A DNA stretch of 25,787 nt, taken from assembly GCA_049423065.1 (NCBI GenBank), contig JBMSQB010000068.1, forward strand, positions 1 through 25,787. The letters run 5' to 3'. Shown here piece after piece: positions 7,836 to 14,611 of the stretch; within the stretch, counting starts at the first letter, position 1; every line of letters begins with the position of its first letter. Origin of the DNA: SYIM01 sp041182885 (GTDB lineage Bacteria; Pseudomonadota; Gammaproteobacteria; Burkholderiales; Burkholderiaceae_E). Under the pieces are notes generated by a model. It ran no database searches. It was not told the DNA's origin and saw nothing but the letters and a program-made list of their open reading frames with translations. Made by a program: the position numbers and the translations under genes.

Positions 7836-9782
7836 ATGGCCATGCCAGGCGAAGAAGATCTGCAAGCCCCAGAGGGAACGGCCCTGTCAGTCGCCACGAC
7901 AGTGATGGGGGCAGCCATCGCCTTGGGCGGAATCGCCTGGGGCGCCGATCTGTACCGACTGGTCGGTTGGAACTTCCTGGCCGAGCAGTTTTTGGCGGTC
8001 GCGCTTGGGCTGGCTATGGGGATCATTTACCTGATCCGACCGCTGCGTAGCCGCAGCGGACCGACTCGCGGCACGGCTCCGTGGTACGACTGGGGCCTGG
8101 CCGGCCTCTCGGTGGCGCTCGGCCTGTATCTGGGCTGGCACTATCCGCGCATGCTTGGTGAATTTTTCAATTCGCCGCTGGATGTGGTGGTGTGCTGCTC
8201 ACTGTTGTTCTTGCTGGTGGTCGAGGGCCTGCGAAGGGCCTCGGGCTGGGCACTGGTGATCGTGGTGCTGGTATTTTTTGCGTACGCCCTGGCCGGCCAC
8301 AAGGTCGGCGGGGCACTACAGACCCGCGAGGTCAACCTTATCGATCTGCTGGTCTACCTGGGCCTGGACACCAGCGGTCTGTTCGGTCTGGTGCTGCTGA
8401 TCGGGGTAACGGTGGTTATCCCCTTCGTGTTCTTCGGGCAACTGCTCGCCTCGTCCGGCGGCGCCAATTTCTTCAACGATATTTCGGTGGGCCTGATGGG
8501 CCGCTTTCGCGGCGGCGCGGCCAAGATCTCCATCTTGGCGTCCTCACTGTTCGGCTCCATCAACGGTATCGTGGTGTCCAACATCCTCGCCACGGGAGTG
8601 GTCACCATTCCCATGATGAAGCGCTCGGGCTTCAAGCCCGAGGAGGCCGCCGCCGTCGAGGCGACCGCCTCCAACGGCGGGCAGATGATGCCGCCGGTCA
8701 TGGGGGCGGTGGCCTTCCTGATGGCCGACTTCCTGCAGATCAGCTATGCCGAGGTGGCCATCGCCGCACTCGTGCCCTCGCTGCTTTACTACATCGCCCT
8801 GTTCATTCAGGCCGACCTGGAAGCGGCCAAGGGCAAGATCCTTCGGGTGCCGGCCCAAGACATTCCCAACATGCTCAAGGTGCTGTCCAAGGGATGGCTC
8901 TTCATGTTGCCATTTGCGGTGCTGGTCTACGCGCTGTTCTGGGAAAACCGCGAACCGGAAAACGCCGCCATCTTCGCCTCACTGGCGGTGATGCTGATTG
9001 GCTTTGTCCTCGGCTATGGCGCAAACCGGCTGTCTCTTCGCGAATTGTGGCAATGCGTGGTGCGCACCGGCGTGTCGTCGGCCGATATCATCATGATCTC
9101 GGCGGCGGCCGGCTTCATCATGGGCATCTTGCAGATCACCGGCCTGGGCTTTGCGCTGACGGTGTACCTCGTGGAGTTGGGCCAGGGCAATGTGTTTTTG
9201 CTGCTGCTCATCTCAGGCGTCCTGTGCATCGTGCTGGGCATGGGCATGCCCACGCTGGGCGTCTATGTGCTGCTGGCGGTGCTATTTGTGCCGGCCTTTG
9301 TGGAGGTAGGCGTCTCGCCCATGGCCGCGCACATGTTCATCCTCTACCTGGGGATGATGTCCTTCGTCACGCCGCCAGTAGCGATCGCAGCCTTCTTTGC
9401 CGCCAACCTGGCGGGCGCCGACCCGATGCGAACCGGCTGGATCTCGATGCGCTTTTCCTGGACCGCCTACATCGTCCCCTTTCTCTTCGTGTTTTCACCG
9501 AGCCTGCTACTTCAAGGTGGTTCATGGGCAGAGACCAGCATCAGCATCGTGACAGCCATCGTCGGCGTCTGGTTTGTCTCTGCGGGCATGGTCGGCTATG
9601 GGCTGCACCTGATGAGCGGCTGGCTGCGCACCGCCTCGATCACGGCCGGTACGCTCTTGCTTCTACCCATTGGGATGGCTGGCTGGGCGACCTATGCCAA
9701 TGTGCTGGGCGCCGCACTCGCGGTGGGTGTTACGGCGGTGGGCCTGACCGACCGCCGCAAGGACCTGGTCCGGGGGACCTGA
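7836..9782 (+). CDS. TRAP transporter permease, fused small (4TM) and large (DctM-like) subunits
   Basis: A 648-residue polytopic inner-membrane protein. The first ~150 residues hold about four membrane segments corresponding to the small DctQ-type subunit. From about residue 170 the DctM-like large subunit follows, with 'GLMGRFRGGAAKISILASSLFGSINGIVVSNILATG' written in the usual order and the TAXI-type signature ATASNGGQMMPPVMGAVAF (about 280-298). Fused permeases of this length are standard partners of TAXI binding proteins. They drive uptake by a sodium or proton gradient rather than ATP. The ATG at 7836 follows GGGAGAGG. A second ATG two codons later is possible. The long frame on the same strand in another phase (about 8192-9973) is a shadow. 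Confidence 0.95.
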   Translation: MAMPGEEDLQAPEGTALSVATTVMGAAIALGGIAWGADLYRLVGWNFLAEQFLAVALGLAMGIIYLIRPLRSRSGPTRGTAPWYDWGLAGLSVALGLYLGWHYPRMLGEFFNSPLDVVVCCSLLFLLVVEGLRRASGWALVIVVLVFFAYALAGHKVGGALQTREVNLIDLLVYLGLDTSGLFGLVLLIGVTVVIPFVFFGQLLASSGGANFFNDISVGLMGRFRGGAAKISILASSLFGSINGIVVSNILATGVVTIPMMKRSGFKPEEAAAVEATASNGGQMMPPVMGAVAFLMADFLQISYAEVAIAALVPSLLYYIALFIQADLEAAKGKILRVPAQDIPNMLKVLSKGWLFMLPFAVLVYALFWENREPENAAIFASLAVMLIGFVLGYGANRLSLRELWQCVVRTGVSSADIIMISAAAGFIMGILQITGLGFALTVYLVELGQGNVFLLLLISGVLCIVLGMGMPTLGVYVLLAVLFVPAFVEVGVSPMAAHMFILYLGMMSFVTPPVAIAAFFAANLAGADPMRTGWISMRFSWTAYIVPFLFVFSPSLLLQGGSWAETSISIVTAIVGVWFVSAGMVGYGLHLMSGWLRTASITAGTLLLLPIGMAGWATYANVLGAALAVGVTAVGLTDRRKDLVRGT

Positions 9783-9984
9783 TTGAGCTACGGTCCTGCT
9801 CTTGCAGGGAGCGGGCGAATTGTTCAGGACTTCCCGGGGCGGGCTGGATGCTCCCCAAGGCGCATCACTCCTTGTACCTTGGCGCAAACGTACCTTCGGA
9901 CCTCCAGATTGTGCGATCTTGTCAGGCATCAGCCAGAGTACCCATCGTCAAAACTCCGAGACAACTACGCTAAGGAGACATCCC
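9783..9984. other. 202-base spacer between the two transporter systems
   Basis: A short perfect hairpin CCTGC-tctt-GCAGG (9795-9808) follows the permease stop, but it lacks a T-run, so it is not a convincing Rho-independent terminator. No gene was seen. The strong AAGGAG ribosome binding site of the next gene ends this spacer. Confidence 0.3.
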
Positions 9985-10965
9985 GTGTGCAAGTTCCCGA
10001 AATCCGGCAAGGCCGCGCTGATCGCGATTGCCGCAATCCTTGCCCTTGCACCCTGCGCCAGCCGAGCACAGTCGGCCTGGCCGAGTAAGCCGATTCGCAT
10101 TGTGGTGCCGCATCCGCCCGGTGGCCCCAGCGATATTGTCCTGCGGGCTGCGTCCGACGGTATGCAGGCGTTGCTCAGGCAGCCCATCGTGATTGAGAAC
10201 AAGGCTGGCGCAGGTGGCAACATCGGCGCTGCGGAGGTTGCCCGTGCGGCACCTGACGGCTACACCTGGATGTTCGGAACCGACACCATCGTTACGGTCA
10301 ATCCGCATGTCTATAAAAGCTTGGGCTTCCGCGTAGAAGACCTGCGACCGGTCATGATCACGACGCAGTTCAGCCAGACGCTTGTTTGTAACCCGGCGCT
10401 TGGCGTCAAGACAGTGGCTGAGCTTATAGCCCGGGCGCGCAGCGACAAACTGTCCTACGCATCGGGCGGTGCTGGCGTGCCTGGCCATCTGTCCATGGAA
10501 CTGCTGTTCCATATGGCAGGCTTCAGTATGGCGCACGTGCCCTACAAAGGTCCGGCGCCGGCCACCCTCGATGTGGTGGCCAACCAGGTACCCTGCGGGC
10601 TGCTTGCCGGCCCCACGGTGCTACCGCACATACGTGCTGGGCGCCTGGTTCCCCTTGCCGTTTCAGGCAAGTCACGCTCTCCAACGCTTCCCGAAGTGCC
10701 GACCATGAGCGAGGCCGGCGTACCCGGCTACGCGGCCGATTTTGCGCTCTTCCTGCAGGCGCCGCGCGCTACGCCGGACGATATCGTCACCCGCATGCGC
10801 GAGGCGCTGCTCCAGTCCCTGAACATGCCGGAGGTCAAGACGCGCCTGGTCGCCTCCGATCAGGTGTTGGTGGGGTCGAGCCCCGAGCAGGCCGCCGCGG
10901 TCGCCGCATCCGATTCACGTAAATGGGGCGAAGTGGCGCGCCGAATTAAATTGGGCCTTGATTGA
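9985..10965 (+). CDS. Bug/TctC family tripartite tricarboxylate transporter binding protein
   Basis: A 326-residue periplasmic binding protein of the Bordetella-uptake-gene family. I place the start at GTG 9985 because AAGGAG stands eight bases before it and a signal peptide follows immediately (KFPKSGKAALIAIAAILALA, cleavage near S-R-A, residue 28). The mature chain opens with 'WPSKPIRIVVPHPPGGPSDIV', the family hallmark, with the conserved N-K-A-G-A-G-G-N-I-G segment and 'LPEVPTMSEAGVPGY' near the C-terminus. Upstream frame sequence to 9802 looks non-coding. No TctA or TctB genes are adjacent, so this is an orphan binding protein, as is common in Burkholderiales. Its ligand is probably a carboxylate. 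Confidence 0.94.
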   Translation: MCKFPKSGKAALIAIAAILALAPCASRAQSAWPSKPIRIVVPHPPGGPSDIVLRAASDGMQALLRQPIVIENKAGAGGNIGAAEVARAAPDGYTWMFGTDTIVTVNPHVYKSLGFRVEDLRPVMITTQFSQTLVCNPALGVKTVAELIARARSDKLSYASGGAGVPGHLSMELLFHMAGFSMAHVPYKGPAPATLDVVANQVPCGLLAGPTVLPHIRAGRLVPLAVSGKSRSPTLPEVPTMSEAGVPGYAADFALFLQAPRATPDDIVTRMREALLQSLNMPEVKTRLVASDQVLVGSSPEQAAAVAASDSRKWGEVARRIKLGLD

Positions 10966-11161
10966 AGCGTGACTTGGGGGATCAGTGCGCGTGCCGTGCT
11001 GGGTAATATCTGGATGCCCGCAGCTAAAGGGCAGCAGACGTACGCCAGCCTTCAGAATTCAACGCACAGCGATACCCGGAATACCTGATGGCAACAGGTG
11101 GCGCGCCAGCGCAGGTCACCCGGGCACCTCGCCTCGCATCCGCTCGGCTCCTCGACCCCGC
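10966..11161. other. non-coding stretch after the Bug gene
   Basis: No gene, promoter or clear repeat was recognised in these 196 bases. Base composition becomes GC-richer toward the hairpin cluster that follows. It probably marks the boundary between the metabolic cluster and the mobile-element debris. Confidence 0.3.
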
Positions 11162-11310
11162 CCGGGCTTTGCATGCCCGGCCTTTCGAATCACCACGCAC
11201 AGGCCGCAGGGCCTGTGCTCTCTCTCCGCCACATCGGCATAGGGGGCCTCCGTTATTGGAGGCACCCCTGCCACACACCACCCGGCATGCGGGTCCGCAC
11301 CGGGCGGTTC
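11162..11310 (-). mobile_element. hairpin cluster resembling the 3' end (domains V-VI) of a group II intron, relic
   Basis: Four stem-loops lie in 150 bases: CCGGGC/GCCCGG (11162-11180), a perfect nine-base stem GCACAGGCC/GGCCTGTGC (11197-11218), GGGG-GCCTCC/GGAGGC-CCCC (11242-11268) and ACC-CCCGG...CCGGG-GGT enclosing GCGG/CCGC (11277-11308). Read on the minus strand, the last one resembles a group II domain V (two helices separated by a small bulge, CGC near the 5' side). The next resembles domain VI followed by CCCCTATG, similar to intron 3' ends. No reverse transcriptase frame remains, because the IS3 relic replaces the upstream part. The structure is directly visible; the intron identity is from memory of similar sequences and not certain. 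Confidence 0.45.
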
Positions 11311-11333
11311 GAGAATTTGAGGTCAGGACAGGC

Positions 11334-11464
11334 TGAAGCGCCCCGGGAATCGCGGAGGCTGGTTGGTTTAAGTGATCATGCTGCCAAGAGAGTTTGATTA
11401 ACCGACTGGCTATAGAAGTTTGCCTCAGCTTCTGCCGGCGGAACATAGCCCAATGACTCCATCA
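11334..11464 (-). mobile_element. IS3-family element relic: transposase C-terminus and one terminal repeat
   Basis: On the minus strand, 11462 down to 11376 encodes MESLGYVPPAEAEANF followed by YSQSVNQTLLAA and a stop. This is the ending of IS3-family OrfB transposases (usual form 'R-L-x-E-S-I-G-Y-x-P-P-A-E-A-E-A-x-Y'). Beyond the stop, TGAAGCGCCCCGGGAATCG (11334-11352) followed by GGAGGCTGG looks like the terminal inverted repeat of the same IS group. Homology ends abruptly at about 11463. The rest of the transposase, with its DDE residues, is absent, so the element cannot move. Directly beyond the break begins the open frame of the OTU-domain gene on the other strand. Confidence 0.75.
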
Positions 11465-11525
11465 CGCTACTTGGCAGGACATTTCTCGCGAGGCCGCCGA
11501 GTGGCTTCGGGAGGCCGAGCGCGCC

Positions 11526-12950
11526 GTGGGCGACTCTCGTCCCTCGGGTCCGACAGGTATTCAGGAGATAGCGTCGGACAAGCCCCTGGGCCAATTGCAG
11601 CTCGCTGTCGCGGGTTCACTTGAGGCGGGAGCGTCGGCCTCGGACGGGGTGGCGACCTTCATGGCGGCCGCCGAGTTCGAGGCGAGCTTCGCCCACGAAC
11701 TCAACAAGATGATTCGGACCGAGGCAGAGTCTCGCGTGAATCTCTTGATTCCCAAGCCAAAATTCCTGGCCGAGGGGGCAGCTCAGAACATGGGCACCCT
11801 CTTCAAAGCGAGTAGCGCCTGGATGCGGGAGAAGGATCATTCGACGACGCCATTGCCGGAGGCCACCCTGCTTGCGATCGATCGACTGCGCGCGGTGGTG
11901 GCCGATATCGATGCGAAGGAATCGAAAAGCACGGACGAGAAGAAGCGTCGCGACGATGCGGCGGTGTTGATCAACGCGCTCACTGGATTGAAGCGCGTCG
12001 CCGATGCTGCGCGCAAGATCCAGTCCGACACCGTGCTGAGCGAAGACGCGCTGCCCTACCTGCGTTCGCTCCTTGACAGAGAGCTGCTTCCCCAACTCGA
12101 TCAGCTCGAGGAGCTGCTCAACAGCAAGGGTTTCAACGACATCAAGGTCCGCGGAGGCGGTTTTTTCGGCTCGACTCTTGAGAGCAAGGTGATCGAATCG
12201 ATTCGTCAAGGCGTGGTGGCCGATGGCGCCAAGGTCGTCGACCAGATGCGGCGCGAGGTCATCGATCTGAAGGGCCGGCTGCCGGGCGGACCGGGCCTCA
12301 ATCGTGGGCAATTGGATCAGCAGCCGGCGGGTACTGTCTCGCCGGAACGGCCCGACTTAGGCGGGGCGATCGAGATCTTCGACTTCGGCGACCGTGCCAG
12401 CCCGATTGACGATATTTCGCTTTACCTGCCTGAGTACCGCGAACTGTGCGAGCGTGTCCTGAAAGAGCCTGGCGGTGAGGCCGCGCTTTTTCAGGTCCAG
12501 CAGCTTTTGCTCAGGGGACTGGCCGGCAGCGAAACCGCGCATGCTGTGGCCGATGCCCGCGCCATCCTGACCGCCTTGGATGAGCGGATCGCGCCTGCTG
12601 CGTCATCCTCGGCGCCTATCGCTGCCCCGAAGCCCGCGAACTTCGGCCTGCAGATTCAGCGCACGCTCGGCGATGGCAACTGCTACTTCAACGCCATTGC
12701 GGCTCAGGTGGGCGAATCCCAGGACGACGTTCGTCAACGCGTTGCACAGGACATGAAGAGTTTCGTGGGGCAGGTTCAGCGGCCCAAAGGCATCGCCCGA
12801 TCGGTCGATCAGATTGATGTCGACCGCACGCTTCAGGATGCGCGTTACTTTGGTTCCAACGCCTGGGGCGAGGACTATCACTGCGCGCACGTGGCGCGGG
12901 TCTACAACCGGCCAGTCGTGCTGTTTGGTAATGGCCGCGCCGAGATCTAA
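11526..12950 (+). CDS. OTU-domain cysteine-protease-like protein, apparently truncated at both ends
   Basis: A 474-residue frame whose last ~100 residues are an OTU (ovarian tumour) domain. It shows LGDGNCYFNAIA with the nucleophile Cys386, 'RYFGSNAWGEDYHCAHVARVY' around Trp447, and the strand 'RPVVLFG' at 462-468. OTU enzymes cleave ubiquitin-like conjugates; bacterial ones are often secreted effectors or toxin domains. The catalytic His, normally 20-35 residues after VVLF, is missing because TAA at 12948 stops the frame. The same frame continues as RPNEEIENLKAGAQLP and ends at 13064. Residues 45-260 are helical, charged and unassigned. The GTG at 11526 is arbitrary: the frame is open back to the IS3 break at about 11463 (ISREAAEWLREAERAVGDS), so the true N-terminus is probably lost. 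Likely a decayed gene. Confidence 0.7.
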   Translation: MGDSRPSGPTGIQEIASDKPLGQLQLAVAGSLEAGASASDGVATFMAAAEFEASFAHELNKMIRTEAESRVNLLIPKPKFLAEGAAQNMGTLFKASSAWMREKDHSTTPLPEATLLAIDRLRAVVADIDAKESKSTDEKKRRDDAAVLINALTGLKRVADAARKIQSDTVLSEDALPYLRSLLDRELLPQLDQLEELLNSKGFNDIKVRGGGFFGSTLESKVIESIRQGVVADGAKVVDQMRREVIDLKGRLPGGPGLNRGQLDQQPAGTVSPERPDLGGAIEIFDFGDRASPIDDISLYLPEYRELCERVLKEPGGEAALFQVQQLLLRGLAGSETAHAVADARAILTALDERIAPAASSSAPIAAPKPANFGLQIQRTLGDGNCYFNAIAAQVGESQDDVRQRVAQDMKSFVGQVQRPKGIARSVDQIDVDRTLQDARYFGSNAWGEDYHCAHVARVYNRPVVLFGNGRAEI

Positions 12951-13064
12951 CGGCCGAACGAAGAGATTGAAAACCTCAAGGCGGGTGCTCAACTTCCCCG
13001 AGACGCGATCTGCGCCGTTTGCCAGCGTGAACGTATCGTAGACGCCCCAGGCGGCCGCACGTGA
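12951..13064 (+). pseudogene. in-frame continuation of the OTU domain after a stop codon
   Basis: These 37 codons follow TAA at 12948-12950 in the same phase. They read RPNEEIENLKAGAQLP and then RDAICAVCQRERIV. OTU proteins at this point usually have a polar loop, 'lP..aI.L' and then the catalytic His on the last strand. The 'LPRDAICAV' segment fits that position, but no His follows. This suggests one nonsense mutation plus further decay. There is no start codon or ribosome binding site of its own. Confidence 0.4.
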
Positions 13065-13138
13065 GGACGCTGAAGGCGTTGGCTAGTTGAGGCAGTCGCC
13101 GGATCTTCACCTGCCAGGGTATTCGAACAATCAATCGT

Positions 13139-13492
13139 TTACCGCTTCAGAACCCGTACGTTGGGTTGCATCATTCGGCCCGGTCTGCGCCAGAGGCTCT
13201 CTCGCGCGCCGATGACAAGCAGGCTCTTCTCGATGAGCTCGTCGACCGGCGCACCCCGAAACACCTTCCCCTGCCCGGTGAGAAGGCCGAGGTCCTTGTA
13301 GTCCAGCCGCCCATCGCGCAGTGCGGTTATCAGAGCCGCGCGCTTGGCGCTCATGCACTGGGTATCGGAGTTGAGCTTGGCCAGTTCCGCGGGCTCGACC
13401 CCGCACCACAGCGCGATGGCGTCATCGATCCGGATGTGATCGGCAAGATCCCAGTAGCGCAGGCAGTGGTTGGAAGAAGTGGGCATCGGCAT
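13139..13492 (-). CDS. hypothetical protein, 117 aa, downstream of the FitAB pair
   Basis: A small soluble protein with no domain I can name. It contains 'YWDLADHIRIDDAIALWCGVEPAEL' in the usual order, a Cys-Met-Ser-Ala-Lys-Arg-Ala motif (residues 46-52), then an Arg-rich amphipathic segment 'ALITALRDGRLDYKDLG'. Similar 'aiALWcgvEP' proteins occur as unknowns in proteobacterial islands, possibly with a DNA-binding role; that comparison is from memory. It starts 19 bases after the toxin gene on the same strand, so it may be a third operon member. The ATG at 13492 has a second ATG two codons later and no clear ribosome binding site. Confidence 0.6.
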   Translation of the reverse strand: MPMPTSSNHCLRYWDLADHIRIDDAIALWCGVEPAELAKLNSDTQCMSAKRAALITALRDGRLDYKDLGLLTGQGKVFRGAPVDELIEKSLLVIGARESLWRRPGRMMQPNVRVLKR

Positions 13493-13511
13493 GGTCGGTG
13501 GTTACGGCTGC

Positions 13512-13943
13512 CTATTGGCGGGCACCATAGGTCCAGGGGTCGACCAATTCGACACCGCAGCCCTCGTAGTCAATGGTGTTGCGGGTTGCCACGGTAGCCT
13601 TATGCGCGCGGGCGATCGCGGCGATCTGGCAGTCAAACTGACTGATCGGGCGCCCCGCGGCGCGACGCGCAGCGGCGATGGTGGCGTAGGCCCGGGCGGC
13701 AGCGCGATCAAACGGCAGGACGCGATCGCGGAAATCTTCTTCCAGCAGGCCCTCGATCGCGATGGTTAGCGCGTTGCGACGCTTGCCCGCGGGGAGGATG
13801 GCCACGCCGTGTCGGAGTTCAGCTTCGCCGACCGTGGTGAAGTAGACCTTGGCGCCATCCTGCGCCGACAGCCACCGCTCGACCTGTTTGGCAGGCTCTG
13901 GCCGCAGGAGTTCAGAGAGGACGTTGGTGTCCAGGATGATCAT
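13512..13943 (-). CDS. fitB: PIN-domain toxin, FitB/VapC family
   Basis: A 143-residue PIN-domain ribonuclease. The four acidic residues that hold the metal are present: Asp5 in 'ILDTNVLSELLRPEP', Glu42 in 'GEAELRHG', Asp104 in 'QFDCQIAAIARAH' and Asp125 in 'TRNTIDYEGCGVELVDPW'. The N-terminus and the GCGVELVDPW ending are characteristic of the FitB branch of VapC toxins. Its ATG overlaps the antitoxin stop by four bases (ATGA), so translation is coupled. Length is normal and no damage is visible, so the toxin is probably functional. It likely cleaves tRNA or another structured RNA when released from the antitoxin. Confidence 0.93.
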   Translation of the reverse strand: MIILDTNVLSELLRPEPAKQVERWLSAQDGAKVYFTTVGEAELRHGVAILPAGKRRNALTIAIEGLLEEDFRDRVLPFDRAAARAYATIAAARRAAGRPISQFDCQIAAIARAHKATVATRNTIDYEGCGVELVDPWTYGARQ

Positions 13944-14194
13944 CGCGAGGGGCGGCCGAGTTGGGGTGGCTCGCGCATGGGCTCACGTGCCGGTAGCTCG
14001 AGGTCGGCTCGTGCCCCTGCCGCAACGCGGGTGCGGATTGCCACGGTCAGGTCGCGTGGCGAGGCGGACTCACTCATGACCCGACGAAGGATGTCACGCA
14101 CCTCCTCCTCCATCGAGCGGCCATGTTCGGCGGCACGTACGCGCAGGCGCTGCTTGATCTCGTCATCGAGGTTGCGGATGGTGATGCTGGCCAT
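13940..14194 (-). CDS. fitA: FitA-like ribbon-helix-helix antitoxin
   Basis: An 84-residue antitoxin. Residues 1-42 form a ribbon-helix-helix DNA-binding domain (MASITIRNLDDEIKQRLRVR, then AAEHGRSMEEEVRDILRRV), the exact pattern of FitA/StbC-type antitoxins. The C-terminal half is Arg/Pro-rich and expected to wrap the toxin's active site. I chose ATG 14194 because the domain begins there; the open frame continues upstream into unrelated toxin remnants. It overlaps the toxin gene by four bases. The operator palindrome 42 bases upstream supports autoregulation by the FitAB complex. Confidence 0.93.
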   Translation of the reverse strand: MASITIRNLDDEIKQRLRVRAAEHGRSMEEEVRDILRRVMSESASPRDLTVAIRTRVAAGARADLELPAREPMREPPQLGRPSR

Positions 14195-14223
14195 GGCGGC
14201 GCTCCGGTTCCGGGAACACGCTG

Positions 14224-14253
14224 GATTGTAATCGGTGATTGCAATGCAATCAA
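14224..14253 (-). promoter_or_regulatory. fitAB promoter with overlapping FitA-type operator
   Basis: TGATTGCAATGCAATCA (14236-14252) is a perfect palindrome: eight-base arms around one central base. On the minus strand it overlaps TTGATT (14253-14248) as a -35 box. TACAAT (14230-14225) follows after exactly 17 bases as a -10 box. A second short inverted repeat GATT-gt-AATC (14224-14233) covers the -10. The gonococcal FitA operator uses similar TGATAGCA/TGCTATCA half-sites, so the palindrome is a very good candidate for autorepression. The transcript would start near 14217, about 23 bases before the antitoxin ATG. Confidence 0.75.
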
Positions 14254-14359
14254 TGAAGTCGATCGCCTGCGCTCCGCAAAAATTATCTGGATTCTGCACT
14301 CCAGCAAATCTCATGAGGCGAACGCGTCGGCGGGCGGCGGCGACAGGGATAGCCCCCCA

Positions 14360-14480
14360 TGCCATGCCGTCGTCGACTTCGATCCCGCATACCCCTTCAA
14401 AGGCGGCGACAAGGAGAGGGATTTCCGCCAGTCCAAATCCCAGCAGATCGATGTCCCGCGTTGGGCGTAGCGGCAGACCA
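14360..14480 (-). pseudogene. fragment of an AbiEii/AbiGii-type nucleotidyltransferase toxin gene
   Basis: The minus strand encodes about 40 residues matching the start of the AbiEii catalytic domain: 'LPLRPTRDIDLLGFG', then 'AEIPLLVAAFEGVCGIEVDDGM' in the family's order. The nucleotidyltransferase acidic motif (D-I-D) is there, but the upstream Gly-Ser part and nearly all of the rest of the domain are missing. After VDDGM the frame changes to unrelated Arg-rich sequence. There is no start codon with a ribosome binding site. It is a dead relic of an abortive-infection toxin lying between the FitAB promoter and ssrA. Confidence 0.72.
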
Positions 14481-14570
14481 GAGACCAGGCTGGGGCGAAA
14501 AGTGGCCGATTCCGGACGTTTCGGCAAGTAGCCACCCGCAGCATACCGACGCGCTTCCCCGGGAAAACGC

Positions 14571-14607
14571 CAAAAGAAAAGGGCCCAGAACCAGGTCTGA
14601 GCCCTTT
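14571..14607 (-). terminator. Rho-independent terminator of ssrA
   Basis: On the minus strand AAAGGGCTCAGA pairs with TCTGGGCCCTTT (one mismatch, loop of six) and is followed by TTTTCTTTT. The hairpin begins about five bases after the mature CCA end of the tmRNA. Stem 14578-14607, T-run 14571-14580. Confidence 0.85.
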
Positions 14608-14611
14608 GTAA

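Noticed and set aside
9795..9808. Terminator after the TRAP permease
   Set aside because: The five-base hairpin has no following T-run.
8192..9973. Long plus-strand open frame of 593 codons
   Set aside because: It lies in another phase of the TRAP permease, is rich in Arg/Gly/His with no domain, and reflects high GC3 of the real gene.
11616..12311. Minus-strand 231-codon frame opposite the OTU gene
   Set aside because: No motif; the plus strand carries the OTU signature and better codon use.
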